A stretch of DNA of 64,000 nt from an uncultured Erythrobacter sp. (GTDB lineage: Bacteria; Pseudomonadota; Alphaproteobacteria; Sphingomonadales; Sphingomonadaceae), in the NCBI GenBank assembly GCA_947493165.1, contig CANLPY010000001.1:806001-870000 (forward strand), written 5' to 3'. This document shows positions 25,784-34,969 of the stretch, one piece after another. The notes beneath the pieces were generated by a model, which did no database searches, was not told the DNA's origin, and saw only the letters and a list, made by a program, of their open reading frames with translations. The number at the start of each line of letters is the position of its first letter. The stretch's first letter is position 1. Both the position numbers and the translations under genes were made by a program.

Positions 25784-27382
25784 CTAGGCCATCAATCCCG
25801 ATGCCTTCAGTGATTCAATCAAATCAATGAGTTGAGATCGGCATTCAGTGTCAACAACGCTTCCGTTGCCCGGGTGCTCCACGCGCTCGGCTTTTGTCGC
25901 GCCAACCAAACCAAACGCCTCCCAGACCCCAGGAGTTCCTGACTTTGTGCAAACCCAGCCGAGCTGCCCTTCGCCCGATGGCGTAGCCTTGAATGCGATG
26001 TCTCCATGCAACCACTCGCCCGATGATGGCGGCGTCTCTGCGCGCCAAATAATTTTTTTGCCGTCGCCGACTTCCCAAGCAGGACCCGCGGAGATGTGGA
26101 CAGAACGGCGACCATCAGCCGCTAATATTTCAAGTCCATCGTCTTGGCTGACATTGCGCAGCGACAATACCGGACCAACCCCGCGACGTTCCAACCCGTA
26201 ATCGGATTGATACTGCCACACCGATCCGACACTGGTTTCCAATCGGGAGGATACACCTGAAATCTTGACGCGTGCTTCTGTAAGGTAGGGGGAAGAATGG
26301 GCCAGGACTTCGTTCTTTCGTCCCCCAATCTCGCCATAGATGCCAGGCTTTCCGCCATGCTCACAACGCGGATGAAGAATGCTGTTGTGTTGGCCCATCA
26401 GATTGAACAAGCGGTATGCGTCACTGATCGCTTCGAGAGACGGGCGCACCCAAGAATTGCCATTGCAGGAATACAGCAAGTCATCGATTTCGATATGGCT
26501 GCCCGGCTCCAATATCCCGTTTGAATACCTCCCACTCCAAAATGTGTTTTGGTTGCACCAACCCTTTGCGGAGGCTGTATCAAGGTAAGTCGAGTATTGG
26601 TTGTTGGTCAGCTGGCTGATGTGGACGTCATTATACACACATCCGGCTTCATCCCCGCGCAGCCAAATCCCGCGTTGAAAGTTCAAGACAGACACATGGA
26701 ATTCACCCATGTAGCAGTTTTGCAGCTTCAGCCCGCACGAAGGAATCGCCCAATTGATCTTGGCGTTTTCGATAGCGAGGTGGCCCAAAATTCGAGGCCG
26801 TGATAAAAGCGCGCCGCTGGCAGTTGTCACCTCTAAGGCAATATCGGGATTGCTAGTGTCGAAATACAGTTTCGCGCCCTGGCTTTGCAGCGTGATCGCT
26901 TGCCTGATCTTCAAACCGTAGGTTGTGCGATACGTGCCATGAGGAAGCAACACGGAGAGACCCAACGCTTGCGCCGCGTCGAATGCGGATTGCAGAGCTG
27001 CGGTGTCGTCGCTCCGCCCGTCGCCTGCGGCACCAAACCACTTCACATTCAGGTCAGCGTCGAATTGCCTTACCCAAGCGCCGCGCTCACCAAGTTTGTC
27101 ATCGGGCTGGTGATCAGCCCGCGCGATGAATATCCCTTGGCTCGGGTCTGCTGCAACTTCTCTGGATAAATCGGCTGGGTTGAAGGCGAACCATCCAGCG
27201 CGGCCCCGCTCTAGCAAATAGGCGACGGAAGATGACGCGGCATCCAGTTCTGACAAAGCGCTCCTGCTAGCAACCGCGGGGCCGGGCCCGGCAAAAGCTC
27301 TCGCTTTGCCCCGCCCACTTGTGAGCTCTATTGTTCCAGCGGCGGTCAGGCTACCGCTCATAAAAAGTCGTCTTGTGGTCAT
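25784..27382 (-). CDS. Tat-exported beta-helix protein (pectate lyase 3 / tailspike-like)
   Basis: 532 residues. The N-terminus T-T-R-R-L-F-M-S-G is a twin-arginine signal followed by a hydrophobic stretch. V-K-W-F-G-A-A-G-D-G-R-S-D-D-T-A-A-L near residue 115 is the entry motif of Pectate_lyase_3 right-handed beta-helix proteins, also found on phage tailspikes. Near residue 480, G-W-V-C-T-K-S-G-T-P-G-V-W-E-A-F resembles the terminal module of phage-type fibres and surface glycanases. A short C-terminal helix may trimerise. Probably acts on, or displays at, a surface polysaccharide. Isolated among unrelated genes and visibly less G/C-rich than its neighbours. Confidence 0.8.
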   Translation of the reverse strand: MTTRRLFMSGSLTAAGTIELTSGRGKARAFAGPGPAVASRSALSELDAASSSVAYLLERGRAGWFAFNPADLSREVAADPSQGIFIARADHQPDDKLGERGAWVRQFDADLNVKWFGAAGDGRSDDTAALQSAFDAAQALGLSVLLPHGTYRTTYGLKIRQAITLQSQGAKLYFDTSNPDIALEVTTASGALLSRPRILGHLAIENAKINWAIPSCGLKLQNCYMGEFHVSVLNFQRGIWLRGDEAGCVYNDVHISQLTNNQYSTYLDTASAKGWCNQNTFWSGRYSNGILEPGSHIEIDDLLYSCNGNSWVRPSLEAISDAYRLFNLMGQHNSILHPRCEHGGKPGIYGEIGGRKNEVLAHSSPYLTEARVKISGVSSRLETSVGSVWQYQSDYGLERRGVGPVLSLRNVSQDDGLEILAADGRRSVHISAGPAWEVGDGKKIIWRAETPPSSGEWLHGDIAFKATPSGEGQLGWVCTKSGTPGVWEAFGLVGATKAERVEHPGNGSVVDTECRSQLIDLIESLKASGLMA

Positions 27383-27505
27383 AGCGCGGCCTCACAATTC
27401 CAAATGTCGCAGTCGGTCGCGCGTATGTTAAATGGCAAGACGGCTCAACGCTATCGGAATGTAAGTTTGCACCTAGCGAACAAACTTTGCTTTAAAAATA
27501 GCGAA

Positions 27506-28711
27506 CTACCTTAGCGACACCACATTGTCGCTTTGCGGAAGCTTGCGGTCGCCGCGGAACAGGCTCATCATCGGCTCGTCGGCGACAGTAAATTCTTCCG
27601 CATTGCCAAAGCCGTTAAAGCCGGTCTTCATCGCCGCGCCGTAAGCGCCGATCATGCCGATCTCGATATAATCGCCAGCCTGTATATCGCCCGGCAAAGA
27701 GAACGGCCCTGCCATGTAATCCGCATCATCGCAGGTCGGGCCATAGAATGAGAAATCGACCATTGGATCGCGCAAGTTCTCAGCCAATGCTTGCACCGGA
27801 AAACGCCAATCGACATGCGCCGCATCATATAGCGCTCCATATGCGCCATCATTGATGAACAGCTCATCGCCGCGGCGCTTATCCACTTGAACCACTAGCG
27901 AGGAGTATTCCGCCGCCAGCGCCCTTCCCGGCTCACACCACAATTCCGCATTGTAGGCGATTGGAAGGTCTTCAAAATGCTTTGCGATCAGTGCGAAGTA
28001 ATCTTCAAGCGGCGGCGGCTCCATCCCCGGATAGATGCTGGGAAAGCCCCCGCCCACATCGATCATGTCAATCACCACGCTCGCTTCGGCAATTGCAGCG
28101 CGGGTGCGGTCCAGCGCTTGCACAAAGGCGAACGGTGTCATCGCCTGACTGCCAACGTGGAAACACACGCCCAGCCAATCACAATGCTGGCGGGCCTGTT
28201 GTAGCAGCTCGGGCATTTCTGTCTGATCACAGCCAAACTTGCTCGCGAGGCTCAGCTGCGCATGTTCTGACGACACGCGCAGTCGAACGCACAGACGCAG
28301 GTCTTGCGCTGGCTCACCCGTTTTCAGATCGCGGCACGCCTCGACAATCTTCTCAAGCTCTTCCGCGCTATCAAGGCTGAAAGTGCGCACGCCGTGCTGA
28401 TGATATGCCTCTGCAATGGCGCGGCGCGTCTTGATCGGATGCATGAAGCACAATTCAGCCTCAGGCAGCTCTGCGCGCGCAAGGCGCACCTCTGCAATAG
28501 AGGCGACGTCGAAATGCGTGAGACCAGCCTCCCACAACACGCGCAGCAACGAAGGCGCTGGATTGGCCTTTACCGCATACAGCACCTTGCCCGGAAACTT
28601 CGCGTTGAAGAAACGGGCAGCACGCATCGCAGCATGCGGGCGGTTTAGAATGATGGCTTCATCCGGCGCGTGCGCCGCGATTACCGCCTTAGCGTCAGGA
28701 TAAATGTGCAA
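27506..28711 (-). CDS. ornithine decarboxylase, alanine racemase-fold type
   Basis: Makes putrescine from ornithine (type III PLP decarboxylase; lysine may also be used). 401 residues, with the PLP lysine in L-Y-A-V-K-A-N-P near residue 48, F-D-V-A-S near residue 68, V-G-G-G-F-P near residue 220, E-P-G-R-A-L-A near residue 260 and the C-terminal active-site Cys in G-P-T-C-D-D. The start is TTG 28709-28711; an in-frame stop shortly upstream excludes anything longer, and GGGGG lies about ten bases before it. A structured leader precedes it. With the genes at 30631 and 32685 it supplies the carboxyspermidine route. Confidence 0.93.
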   Translation of the reverse strand: MHIYPDAKAVIAAHAPDEAIILNRPHAAMRAARFFNAKFPGKVLYAVKANPAPSLLRVLWEAGLTHFDVASIAEVRLARAELPEAELCFMHPIKTRRAIAEAYHQHGVRTFSLDSAEELEKIVEACRDLKTGEPAQDLRLCVRLRVSSEHAQLSLASKFGCDQTEMPELLQQARQHCDWLGVCFHVGSQAMTPFAFVQALDRTRAAIAEASVVIDMIDVGGGFPSIYPGMEPPPLEDYFALIAKHFEDLPIAYNAELWCEPGRALAAEYSSLVVQVDKRRGDELFINDGAYGALYDAAHVDWRFPVQALAENLRDPMVDFSFYGPTCDDADYMAGPFSLPGDIQAGDYIEIGMIGAYGAAMKTGFNGFGNAEEFTVADEPMMSLFRGDRKLPQSDNVVSLR

Positions 28712-28716
28712 CTCAA

Positions 28717-28797
28717 GGGACCCCCAGAAGGTTTAGGTTCTGAAACAAGCTGCCATACGGTCTTGCGATCAAGAGTCCCCGCCCCACAAAGGGGAAC
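28717..28797 (-). ncRNA. structured 5' leader of ornithine decarboxylase (speF-motif-like)
   Basis: In the transcript the following can form in order: a CCCC/GGGG hairpin (28781-28794), a stem GGGAC/GUCCC pairing 28775-28779 with 28717-28721, an inner hairpin UCUUG/CAAGA (28761-28774) and a hairpin CAGAA/UUCUG (28725-28742). The last hairpin abuts the GGGGG ribosome site at 28721-28725, so the site is enclosed in structure. Alphaproteobacteria are known to carry the 'speF' leader motif (Rfam RF00518) upstream of this gene. The layout and position match my memory of it, but I have not aligned it. Confidence 0.6.
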
Positions 28798-28886
28798 GGC
28801 AGCGGAGGCGCGGATATAGTCACAAACCGCGCAACCGCAAGCGGAAAACCAACACGAGCGAGCGAATTTACATCGCGGAGATGCGC

Positions 28887-29459
28887 TTAGAACGCGACGT
28901 TCGGCACCTGATCAACCACGCCTTTTTCGCTATCATCAAGCCGGTCAAAGTCAGCCGGTTTAAAGCCTAGCATCCCAGCGAACAGAACGGCAGGAAAGCT
29001 TTCGCGCGCGCTGTTGAACGAAGCGACAGCGGCGTTAAGTGCCCGGCGCGCAGCCGCCAACTTGTCTTCAACTTCGGACAATTCACGTTGCAGTTCTTGG
29101 AAGTTCGCGCTCGCTTTGAGGTCAGGATACGCCTCTCCCAGTGCCAGCAAGCGATCAAGCGCGATCTTCAACTGCTGTTCACTGCCAGAATCTGGAGTGC
29201 CCGCCGCAGCGGTGTTGCGCGCGGCGATGACCGAATCCAAGGTCTCTTTCTCGTGAGAAGCGTAGCCTTGAACGGTGCTGACGAGATTGGGGATCAGATC
29301 GTGGCGCTGTTTCAATTGCGCGTCGATATCAGCGACGCCTTGGTTTACATTCTGGCGTTGGCGCACAAGGTTGTTGTAAATCCCGATAACCATCAGAATT
29401 GTGCCCACGACGATTACAACAATCGCCGATGTCCAGAACCAACCAAAAATCTCAACCAC
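28887..29459 (-). CDS. lemA: LemA family protein
   Basis: 190-residue membrane-anchored protein. One hydrophobic helix (residues 8-28) is followed by the LemA core I-Y-N-N-L-V-R-Q-R-Q-N-V-N-Q-G-V-A-D-I-D-A and the helical segment Y-P-D-L-K-A-S-A-N-F. The family's function is unclear. It is divergent from the DUF3137 gene, a frequent partner of lemA, and the two share an 80-base promoter region. Confidence 0.93.
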   Translation of the reverse strand: MVEIFGWFWTSAIVVIVVGTILMVIGIYNNLVRQRQNVNQGVADIDAQLKQRHDLIPNLVSTVQGYASHEKETLDSVIAARNTAAAGTPDSGSEQQLKIALDRLLALGEAYPDLKASANFQELQRELSEVEDKLAAARRALNAAVASFNSARESFPAVLFAGMLGFKPADFDRLDDSEKGVVDQVPNVAF

Positions 29460-29556
29460 AAGACACCCCTTCCTTAACCTTCTGACGGCATTATAGCTGC
29501 AATTGGTTAAGGGTTAAACACCGCCCAACACGGCGGCTGTGGGAGGCGAATGGGCG

Positions 29557-30624
29557 ATGCGCGCCGATGTAAATAAGCTGATGGGCGGCGAGCTAGGAAG
29601 CTGGCTCAACGAGCAGCAAGGCATGCGCACAAAGGCCAAGGAAACGGCGCATAATCGCTGGTTTTATAGCGCGGTGATCCTGCTTCCTCTGCTTGCCTTA
29701 TTATGGTTCGGTCCGGACTGGGGCGGAACGATGAAAACGATCATCAGCGTCTTCGGCATCGGTGGCAGCTATGCGTGGGGCTATGCACCGATCCAGAAAG
29801 CCAAGAAAGAGATCAAAATCGGGATCAACTCAGCCATCGCGAATGAGCTGGGCGTGCAATATGCGCACGATGTTGATCCGGGCAGCGAATTTGATGCAGC
29901 CAAGACATTTGGCTTAGTGCCGAATTACGACCGCGATGATTTTGAAGACCAATGGTTTGGTGAGCTAGAAGGCCATGATTTCCGCCTCTACGAAGCGCAT
30001 TTGGAAGAACGCCGCGGGTCGGGCAAAAACAAGCGCTGGGTAACGGTGTTTCGCGGCGCCATCATTCGCATGGAGTTTGGCCGCGCCTTTCGCTCAACCA
30101 CGCTGCTGCAACGCGCTGGCAAGCACAAGAAATGGTTCGGCCTTGGCGGCCGCAAGGAACGCATTTCGTTCAAGGGCAAGGAACTGGCTCATATCGATCA
30201 GGTCCACCCCGCGTTTGAAAATGTCTTCGATGTCTACAGCGATGACAATGTCGAAGCGCGCGTGCTGGTCGATCCGGCCTATGTCGAACATTTGATCGCG
30301 ATTGAACGCGCCTTTGATGGCGATGCGGTGCGGGCCCTGTTCATGAACGGCGAAATCATCATCGCAGTGGAAAGCGGCAACCTGTTTGAAAGCGGCCATA
30401 TTGATGCCGATGGTGACCGCGAACGCGCCGAAGAAGCCGCCAAGCAATTTGCATCACTCGCGCGGCTTGCCATGGCATTCAATAAGCAAGAGCGCGGCGA
30501 TAAACGCGGACGGCCGCGAGCTCAACAGTCTGGCGTAGTGGTCGATGACGCGCGCAATTTGGGCGCAGGTGGATCATCGCTAAACCGGCCAGCGAGCAGC
30601 GGATTTGGCCGCAAAGGCCATTAG
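29557..30624 (+). CDS. DUF3137 domain protein
   Basis: 355-residue protein with a cytoplasmic N-terminus, two hydrophobic helices close together (about residues 40-57 and 67-80) and a soluble remainder with D-D-F-E-D-Q-W-F-G-E-L, F-R-G-A-I-I and A-F-E-N-V-F-D-V-Y-S, typical of DUF3137. I chose ATG 29557 because GGGAGG lies ten bases upstream; a GTG at 29539 overlaps that site. The Arg-rich tail is probably disordered. Its pairing with lemA suggests a joint envelope role; no enzymatic motif is seen. Confidence 0.85.
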   Translation: MRADVNKLMGGELGSWLNEQQGMRTKAKETAHNRWFYSAVILLPLLALLWFGPDWGGTMKTIISVFGIGGSYAWGYAPIQKAKKEIKIGINSAIANELGVQYAHDVDPGSEFDAAKTFGLVPNYDRDDFEDQWFGELEGHDFRLYEAHLEERRGSGKNKRWVTVFRGAIIRMEFGRAFRSTTLLQRAGKHKKWFGLGGRKERISFKGKELAHIDQVHPAFENVFDVYSDDNVEARVLVDPAYVEHLIAIERAFDGDAVRALFMNGEIIIAVESGNLFESGHIDADGDRERAEEAAKQFASLARLAMAFNKQERGDKRGRPRAQQSGVVVDDARNLGAGGSSLNRPASSGFGRKGH

Positions 30625-30630
30625 CGCAGC

Positions 30631-31809
30631 TTAGCTCAGCCGGTCTTTGAAGTCCTCATATTCAAACCGTTTCACGCATTCCAGCGCATCGGTTTCACTA
30701 TCCCACAGCCAGATGCTGGGCAGCTGCACTCCGTTGAAAGTGTTGGTTTTCACCATCGAATAATGCGCCTGATCCAGAAACGCGAAACGTGCGCCCGGCT
30801 CTGCCTTCATCGGCAGGCGGTAATCACCAATCACATCACCCGCTAGGCAGGAAGGCCCGCCTAGCCGAATGGGAATAGCGCTTTCATCGGGCAGCTCACC
30901 CAGCATGGCCGGACGGTAAGGCGCCTCCAGCACATCAGGCATGTGGCAGGTCGCGGACACATCAGTGATGCCGATGGGCATTTCATTAAAGCCAGTATCC
31001 AGCAACGTGCCCACTAGAATGCCAGCATCCAGCGCAATCGCCTCGCCCGGCTCTAGGTAAATCTCTGCTCCTGTGTCTTCCTTTGCATCCTTGAGGAACT
31101 CGATCAGTTCAGCCCGCTCATAATCGGCGCGCGTGATGTGATGCCCACCTCCCATATTGATCCATTTGAGCTGGCCGAAATACGGCTCAATCGCATCAAA
31201 CACCCGGTCCCACGTGCGCTTGAGCGGCTCAAACGTTTGTTCACAAAGGTTGTGAAAGTGGACGCCATCCACCCCCTGCATGTGGTCTTCGGTTAGCTGG
31301 TCAATTGGAAAGCCAAGGCGCGATCCCGGCGCGCTTGGATCATATTTCGCAACCTCGCCTGTCGCCACCATCGGGTTGATCCGCAGGCCAACGGAAACAT
31401 CGCCGCCAGTGGTCGCAGCATGATCTAGGATCAGCGCCGCCCGCCCCATCTGCTCAGGTGAGTTGAAGATCACATGGTCGGATAGGCGGCAAATTTCCTC
31501 CAATTCTTCCGGCTTATAGGCGGGGGAATAGGTCGCGATTTCGCCATCGTAATATTCGCTCGCCAGCCGCGCTTCCCACAAGCCGCTGCATGTGGCGCCA
31601 TCAAGGTATTCGCCGATCAATGGCGCGACCGCGTGCATGGAAAAAGCCTTCAATGCTGCCAGCACTTTGATATCCGCCTCATCGCGAATTTCCGCCAGCA
31701 CCTGACAGTTCGCGCGCAGCTTTGCCGCATCCACCACGAACGCAGGGCTTTCGACGCGGTTCAAATCGAATTGGGCGAAGGCGCCCGGGTCACCGGCCTG
31801 TGTTTGCAT
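30631..31809 (-). CDS. nspC: carboxynorspermidine/carboxyspermidine decarboxylase
   Basis: Decarboxylates carboxyspermidine to spermidine using PLP, the last step of the alternative polyamine pathway. The 392-residue protein is alanine-racemase fold, with the PLP lysine in V-L-A-A-L-K-A-F-S near residue 53, H-N-L-C-E near residue 188, G-G-G-H-H-I-T near residue 221, E-P-G-E-A and the C-terminal G-P-S-C-L-A-G-D. I chose ATG 31807-31809, with AAGGAG twelve bases upstream, over an ATG twelve codons earlier. Confidence 0.94.
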   Translation of the reverse strand: MQTQAGDPGAFAQFDLNRVESPAFVVDAAKLRANCQVLAEIRDEADIKVLAALKAFSMHAVAPLIGEYLDGATCSGLWEARLASEYYDGEIATYSPAYKPEELEEICRLSDHVIFNSPEQMGRAALILDHAATTGGDVSVGLRINPMVATGEVAKYDPSAPGSRLGFPIDQLTEDHMQGVDGVHFHNLCEQTFEPLKRTWDRVFDAIEPYFGQLKWINMGGGHHITRADYERAELIEFLKDAKEDTGAEIYLEPGEAIALDAGILVGTLLDTGFNEMPIGITDVSATCHMPDVLEAPYRPAMLGELPDESAIPIRLGGPSCLAGDVIGDYRLPMKAEPGARFAFLDQAHYSMVKTNTFNGVQLPSIWLWDSETDALECVKRFEYEDFKDRLS

Positions 31810-31915
31810 TGCTGAGATCAGCTCCTTTTGTCGCAGGTTTTGCACGGGTGGCTACCGAACGCTAGACTGGCAGGAGATAGATGGCATATTTGCGAACACA
31901 AGGGAGGGCTTACCA

Positions 31916-32662
31916 TTGCGTCGCATACTCACAATTACTGCTGCACTTTTTCTGTCAGGGACACTGCCCCCTGTCGCACTGGCTCAAGCTCCTCAACCGA
32001 TCACGAGCAAAAGTGGGTTTGGAGTTGAGACCTTTGCGGGCTGGAAGAAGGTCACAAGCGGCCTGCCGAATGGGGTGAAGTATCTCCACCGCCCCGGTAC
32101 CACACAGCACAAAGGGAGCGCCGCCTGGTTTTATGACCATCCAGGCAATGATCTAAAGGCAGCGCTTATTGCTTCTGCAAAATCGGGGGGGATCACGAAT
32201 GTCAAAATCCTCGCAAGCCACCCCATGCCCGGAGCAAAATTGCTCGATAAAGGTGGCCAGGGAATAAGCTACATCGCCGATGGGACGCGCAATGGCGCAC
32301 CTTACCGAATTGCAGCGATGGTACTTTATGGCAGGCTGAGCAAAAAAGATCCTCGTTCGACCGGTGTGCACACCTTTGTTGCTCCGCGCGATAAATACGC
32401 GAGCATGGGCGGCTGGGTTGTGCCAGCTAGCCTGTGGCTCAACCTTGATCCCGCGAAGGAAGTCGCCGACAGCCGCGCTCAGGGTTCAGCCCCTGCAAAA
32501 AATCAAGCTCGCAGACTTTCTGGCGTCGGAGACATTTGGGCAAAGTGGGCGTTGCAGACCTACATTCAGCTTCAAACAGCCAACCTCACGGCAATGGGGA
32601 ACGCTCGCAAAACAATCGTGTGCGCGGGCGATCCATCTTGTGAGATTGTGCCTGGTTATTGA
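31916..32662 (+). CDS. hypothetical exported protein, 248 residues
   Basis: I do not recognise it. A clear signal peptide (R-R-I-L then hydrophobic to A-L-A-Q-A) is followed by a mostly beta and loop region, with two Cys near the C-terminus (V-C-A-G-D-P-S-C) that could form a disulfide. The start is TTG 31916 with AAGGGAGGG ten bases upstream. It lies between the two late spermidine genes, on the opposite strand, with no evident functional tie. Confidence 0.7.
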   Translation: MRRILTITAALFLSGTLPPVALAQAPQPITSKSGFGVETFAGWKKVTSGLPNGVKYLHRPGTTQHKGSAAWFYDHPGNDLKAALIASAKSGGITNVKILASHPMPGAKLLDKGGQGISYIADGTRNGAPYRIAAMVLYGRLSKKDPRSTGVHTFVAPRDKYASMGGWVVPASLWLNLDPAKEVADSRAQGSAPAKNQARRLSGVGDIWAKWALQTYIQLQTANLTAMGNARKTIVCAGDPSCEIVPGY

Positions 32663-32684
32663 ACGGGGGCGCGCAGCGGTCAGA

Positions 32685-33896
32685 TCAAAAATCAACCGGC
32701 CCATCGAGCTCCTTCACGTTCCAAGGAAGGCCGTGCTCGTTCAGCATTCCCATGAAAGGATCGGGGTCCATCTGCTCCATATTGAACACGCCCTCGCCTG
32801 ACCAAGTGCCGCCAAGCATCATCGCACTGCCTATCATTGCCGGCACGCCAGTGGTGTAGCTCACGCCCTGATTGCCGGTCTCTTCATAAGCGGCCTCATG
32901 GCTGCAAATGTTGTTGATGTAGAACGTTTTTTCGCCCGAACCATCCAAGGCTTCGCCGGTCGCGATAACGCCGATATTAGTGTTGCCGGTGGTCGTCTCA
33001 CCCAAGGTTTCCGGCTTCGGCAGCACAGCTGCGAGGAATTGCAGCGGGATGATTTCCTTGCCTTGATATTTGATCGGCTCAATCCCGGTCATGCCGACAT
33101 TTTGCAGTACGGTGAGGTGCTTGATATACTCATCGCCAAAGGTCATCCAAAACCGCGCACGCTCCAGTTCAGGGATGAATTTGGACAGGCTTTCCAGCTC
33201 CTCATGATACATTAGATAGGCGTTGCGTTTGCCGACTTGATCGAAGTCGAATTCCGTCTTCACCTGCATCGCTGGAGTCTCGACCCAGCCGCCATTTTCC
33301 CAATGCCGCGCAGGCGCTGTCACTTCACGAATGTTGATTTCCGGGTTGAAATTGGTCGCAAATGCCTGACCGTGATCGCCCCCATTGCAATCCAAAATGT
33401 CGAGCTGACGGATGGTCTTTAGCTTGTGCTTGCGCAGCCACATCGTGAAAACACTCGTCACCCCAGGGTCAAAGCCCGATCCGAGCAGCGCCATGATGCC
33501 TGCCTCTTTGAAACGGTCGTGATAGGCCCACTGCCAGTGATACTCGAACTTTGCCTCATCCTTCGGCTCGTAGTTCGCTGTATCGAGGTAGTGCACGCCC
33601 GCCTCAAGGCAAGCATCCATGATCGGCAAGTCTTGGTATGGCAGCGCGAGATTAACAACGAGGCTGGGCTGAACCTGTGTGATCAGGTTGACCATTGCAG
33701 GCACTTCTTCAGCGTCAATCTCATACGTCGCCACATCAACGCCCGACCGCTCTTTCACGCTGGCGGCAATCGCATCGCATTTGGATTTGGTACGGCTAGC
33801 GAGGTGGATATCGGTAAAGATGCCTGCGTTAAAGGCCATCTTATGAACGCAGACCGAGCTGACGCCGCCTGCTCCAATGACGAGGACAGTGGACAT
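32685..33896 (-). CDS. carboxyspermidine dehydrogenase (saccharopine dehydrogenase-like)
   Basis: Forms carboxyspermidine (or carboxynorspermidine) from putrescine or diaminopropane and aspartate semialdehyde, with NADPH. 403 residues with the Rossmann N-terminus V-L-V-I-G-A-G-G-V-S-S-V and saccharopine-reductase-like segments D-T-A-N-Y-E near residue 109 and G-S-G-F-D-P-G-V-T near residue 138. It precedes nspC in the pathway. The pair plus ornithine decarboxylase makes a full route to spermidine, here spread over 6.4 kb as three separate minus-strand units. Homospermidine synthase is less likely because nspC is present. Confidence 0.92.
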   Translation of the reverse strand: MSTVLVIGAGGVSSVCVHKMAFNAGIFTDIHLASRTKSKCDAIAASVKERSGVDVATYEIDAEEVPAMVNLITQVQPSLVVNLALPYQDLPIMDACLEAGVHYLDTANYEPKDEAKFEYHWQWAYHDRFKEAGIMALLGSGFDPGVTSVFTMWLRKHKLKTIRQLDILDCNGGDHGQAFATNFNPEINIREVTAPARHWENGGWVETPAMQVKTEFDFDQVGKRNAYLMYHEELESLSKFIPELERARFWMTFGDEYIKHLTVLQNVGMTGIEPIKYQGKEIIPLQFLAAVLPKPETLGETTTGNTNIGVIATGEALDGSGEKTFYINNICSHEAAYEETGNQGVSYTTGVPAMIGSAMMLGGTWSGEGVFNMEQMDPDPFMGMLNEHGLPWNVKELDGPVDF

Positions 33897-33958
33897 GTTT
33901 TGGACCTTTCGAGAATGATTCTTGTGCCGCTATTAGTCCAATGCGCTAAGACCGCAAA

Positions 33959-34906
33959 ATGATCCGAACACCTAGTCAAAAAGGCGTGGCTGACGCCGCT
34001 CAGAAAATCGCGGATATTTTGCCGCCGACCCCCTTGCTGCCGATCGAAATTGGTGGGGTGCAATGCTGGGTAAAAGCAGAGAACTTGCAGCCTGTTGGCG
34101 CGTTTAAGATTCGCGGTGGCTGGCACCGGCTCTCAGCGATGAGCGCAGATGAGCGCGCGAGCGGGGTTGTCGCCGTGTCCAGCGGCAACCACGCGCAAGG
34201 CGTCGCCTGGGCGGCGCGCAAGCTCGGCATCAAGGCGACGATAGTGATGCCTCGCGATGCGCCGCAAGTTAAGCTGGATAATACGCGGGCGCTGGGCGCG
34301 GATATTGTGCTTTATGATCGGCCCGGAGAGGATCGCGATGAAGTCGCGGCCAAACTGATAGCGAGCCAGGGCGGCACGCTGGTTCATGCATTTGGTGATC
34401 CATGGGTGATCGAAGGGCAAGGCAGCGCAGGTATCGAAATCACGCATCAATTGGGGCGTGAGCCAAGCGCAATCCTGGCGTGCTGCGGCGGCGGGGGGCT
34501 TGCCGCTGGCCTCGGCCTCGCCTGTCCTGATGCAAAAATTTACGCGGTTGAGCCGGTCGGCTGGGATATGGTTGGGCAAGCTCTGGCATCAGGTAAGATC
34601 GTGCAAGCTCGCACGGATGCTCCCAAGACGATTTGCGACGCGCTGCAACCAACCGCAACGAAGCAACTCAATCTCGACTTGCTTGTAGGGCGCGCGCAGC
34701 CGGGCGTGACTGTTACTGATGAGGAAGTGCGAGAGGCGCAGCGCTGGGCCTTTGCGAACCTGCGCATGGTAATTGAGCCTGGCGGCGCAGCGGCGCTGGC
34801 GGCGGCATTGGCGGCCAAAGTGCCGCTCGATGATGCTACGGTGATAATGATAACTGGCGGGAACGCTGACCCTGCGGCCTTTGCTCAAACGCTAAGCGCG
34901 GCGTAA
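33959..34906 (+). CDS. threonine/serine dehydratase-like PLP enzyme
   Basis: 315-residue fold-type II PLP enzyme. The PLP lysine is in V-G-A-F-K-I-R-G-G near residue 45, S-S-G-N-H-A-Q-G-V-A is near residue 75 and the phosphate loop C-C-G-G-G-G-L-A near residue 175. It lacks the C-terminal ACT regulatory domain of biosynthetic IlvA, so a catabolic threonine/serine dehydratase or serine racemase is most likely. Transcribed divergently from the carboxyspermidine dehydrogenase. Confidence 0.88.
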   Translation: MIRTPSQKGVADAAQKIADILPPTPLLPIEIGGVQCWVKAENLQPVGAFKIRGGWHRLSAMSADERASGVVAVSSGNHAQGVAWAARKLGIKATIVMPRDAPQVKLDNTRALGADIVLYDRPGEDRDEVAAKLIASQGGTLVHAFGDPWVIEGQGSAGIEITHQLGREPSAILACCGGGGLAAGLGLACPDAKIYAVEPVGWDMVGQALASGKIVQARTDAPKTICDALQPTATKQLNLDLLVGRAQPGVTVTDEEVREAQRWAFANLRMVIEPGGAAALAAALAAKVPLDDATVIMITGGNADPAAFAQTLSAA

Positions 34907-34969
34907 TCAGTTGCAATTGACAATCTGACCGGGCTCTCGCAGGAATGCGTCAAGAGGGAGACACACTCA

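Noticed and set aside
29474-29520. TTAA motifs between lemA and DUF3137 as a CtrA site
   Set aside because: The spacing TTAA-N3-TTAA does not match the CtrA consensus TTAA-N7-TTAAC.
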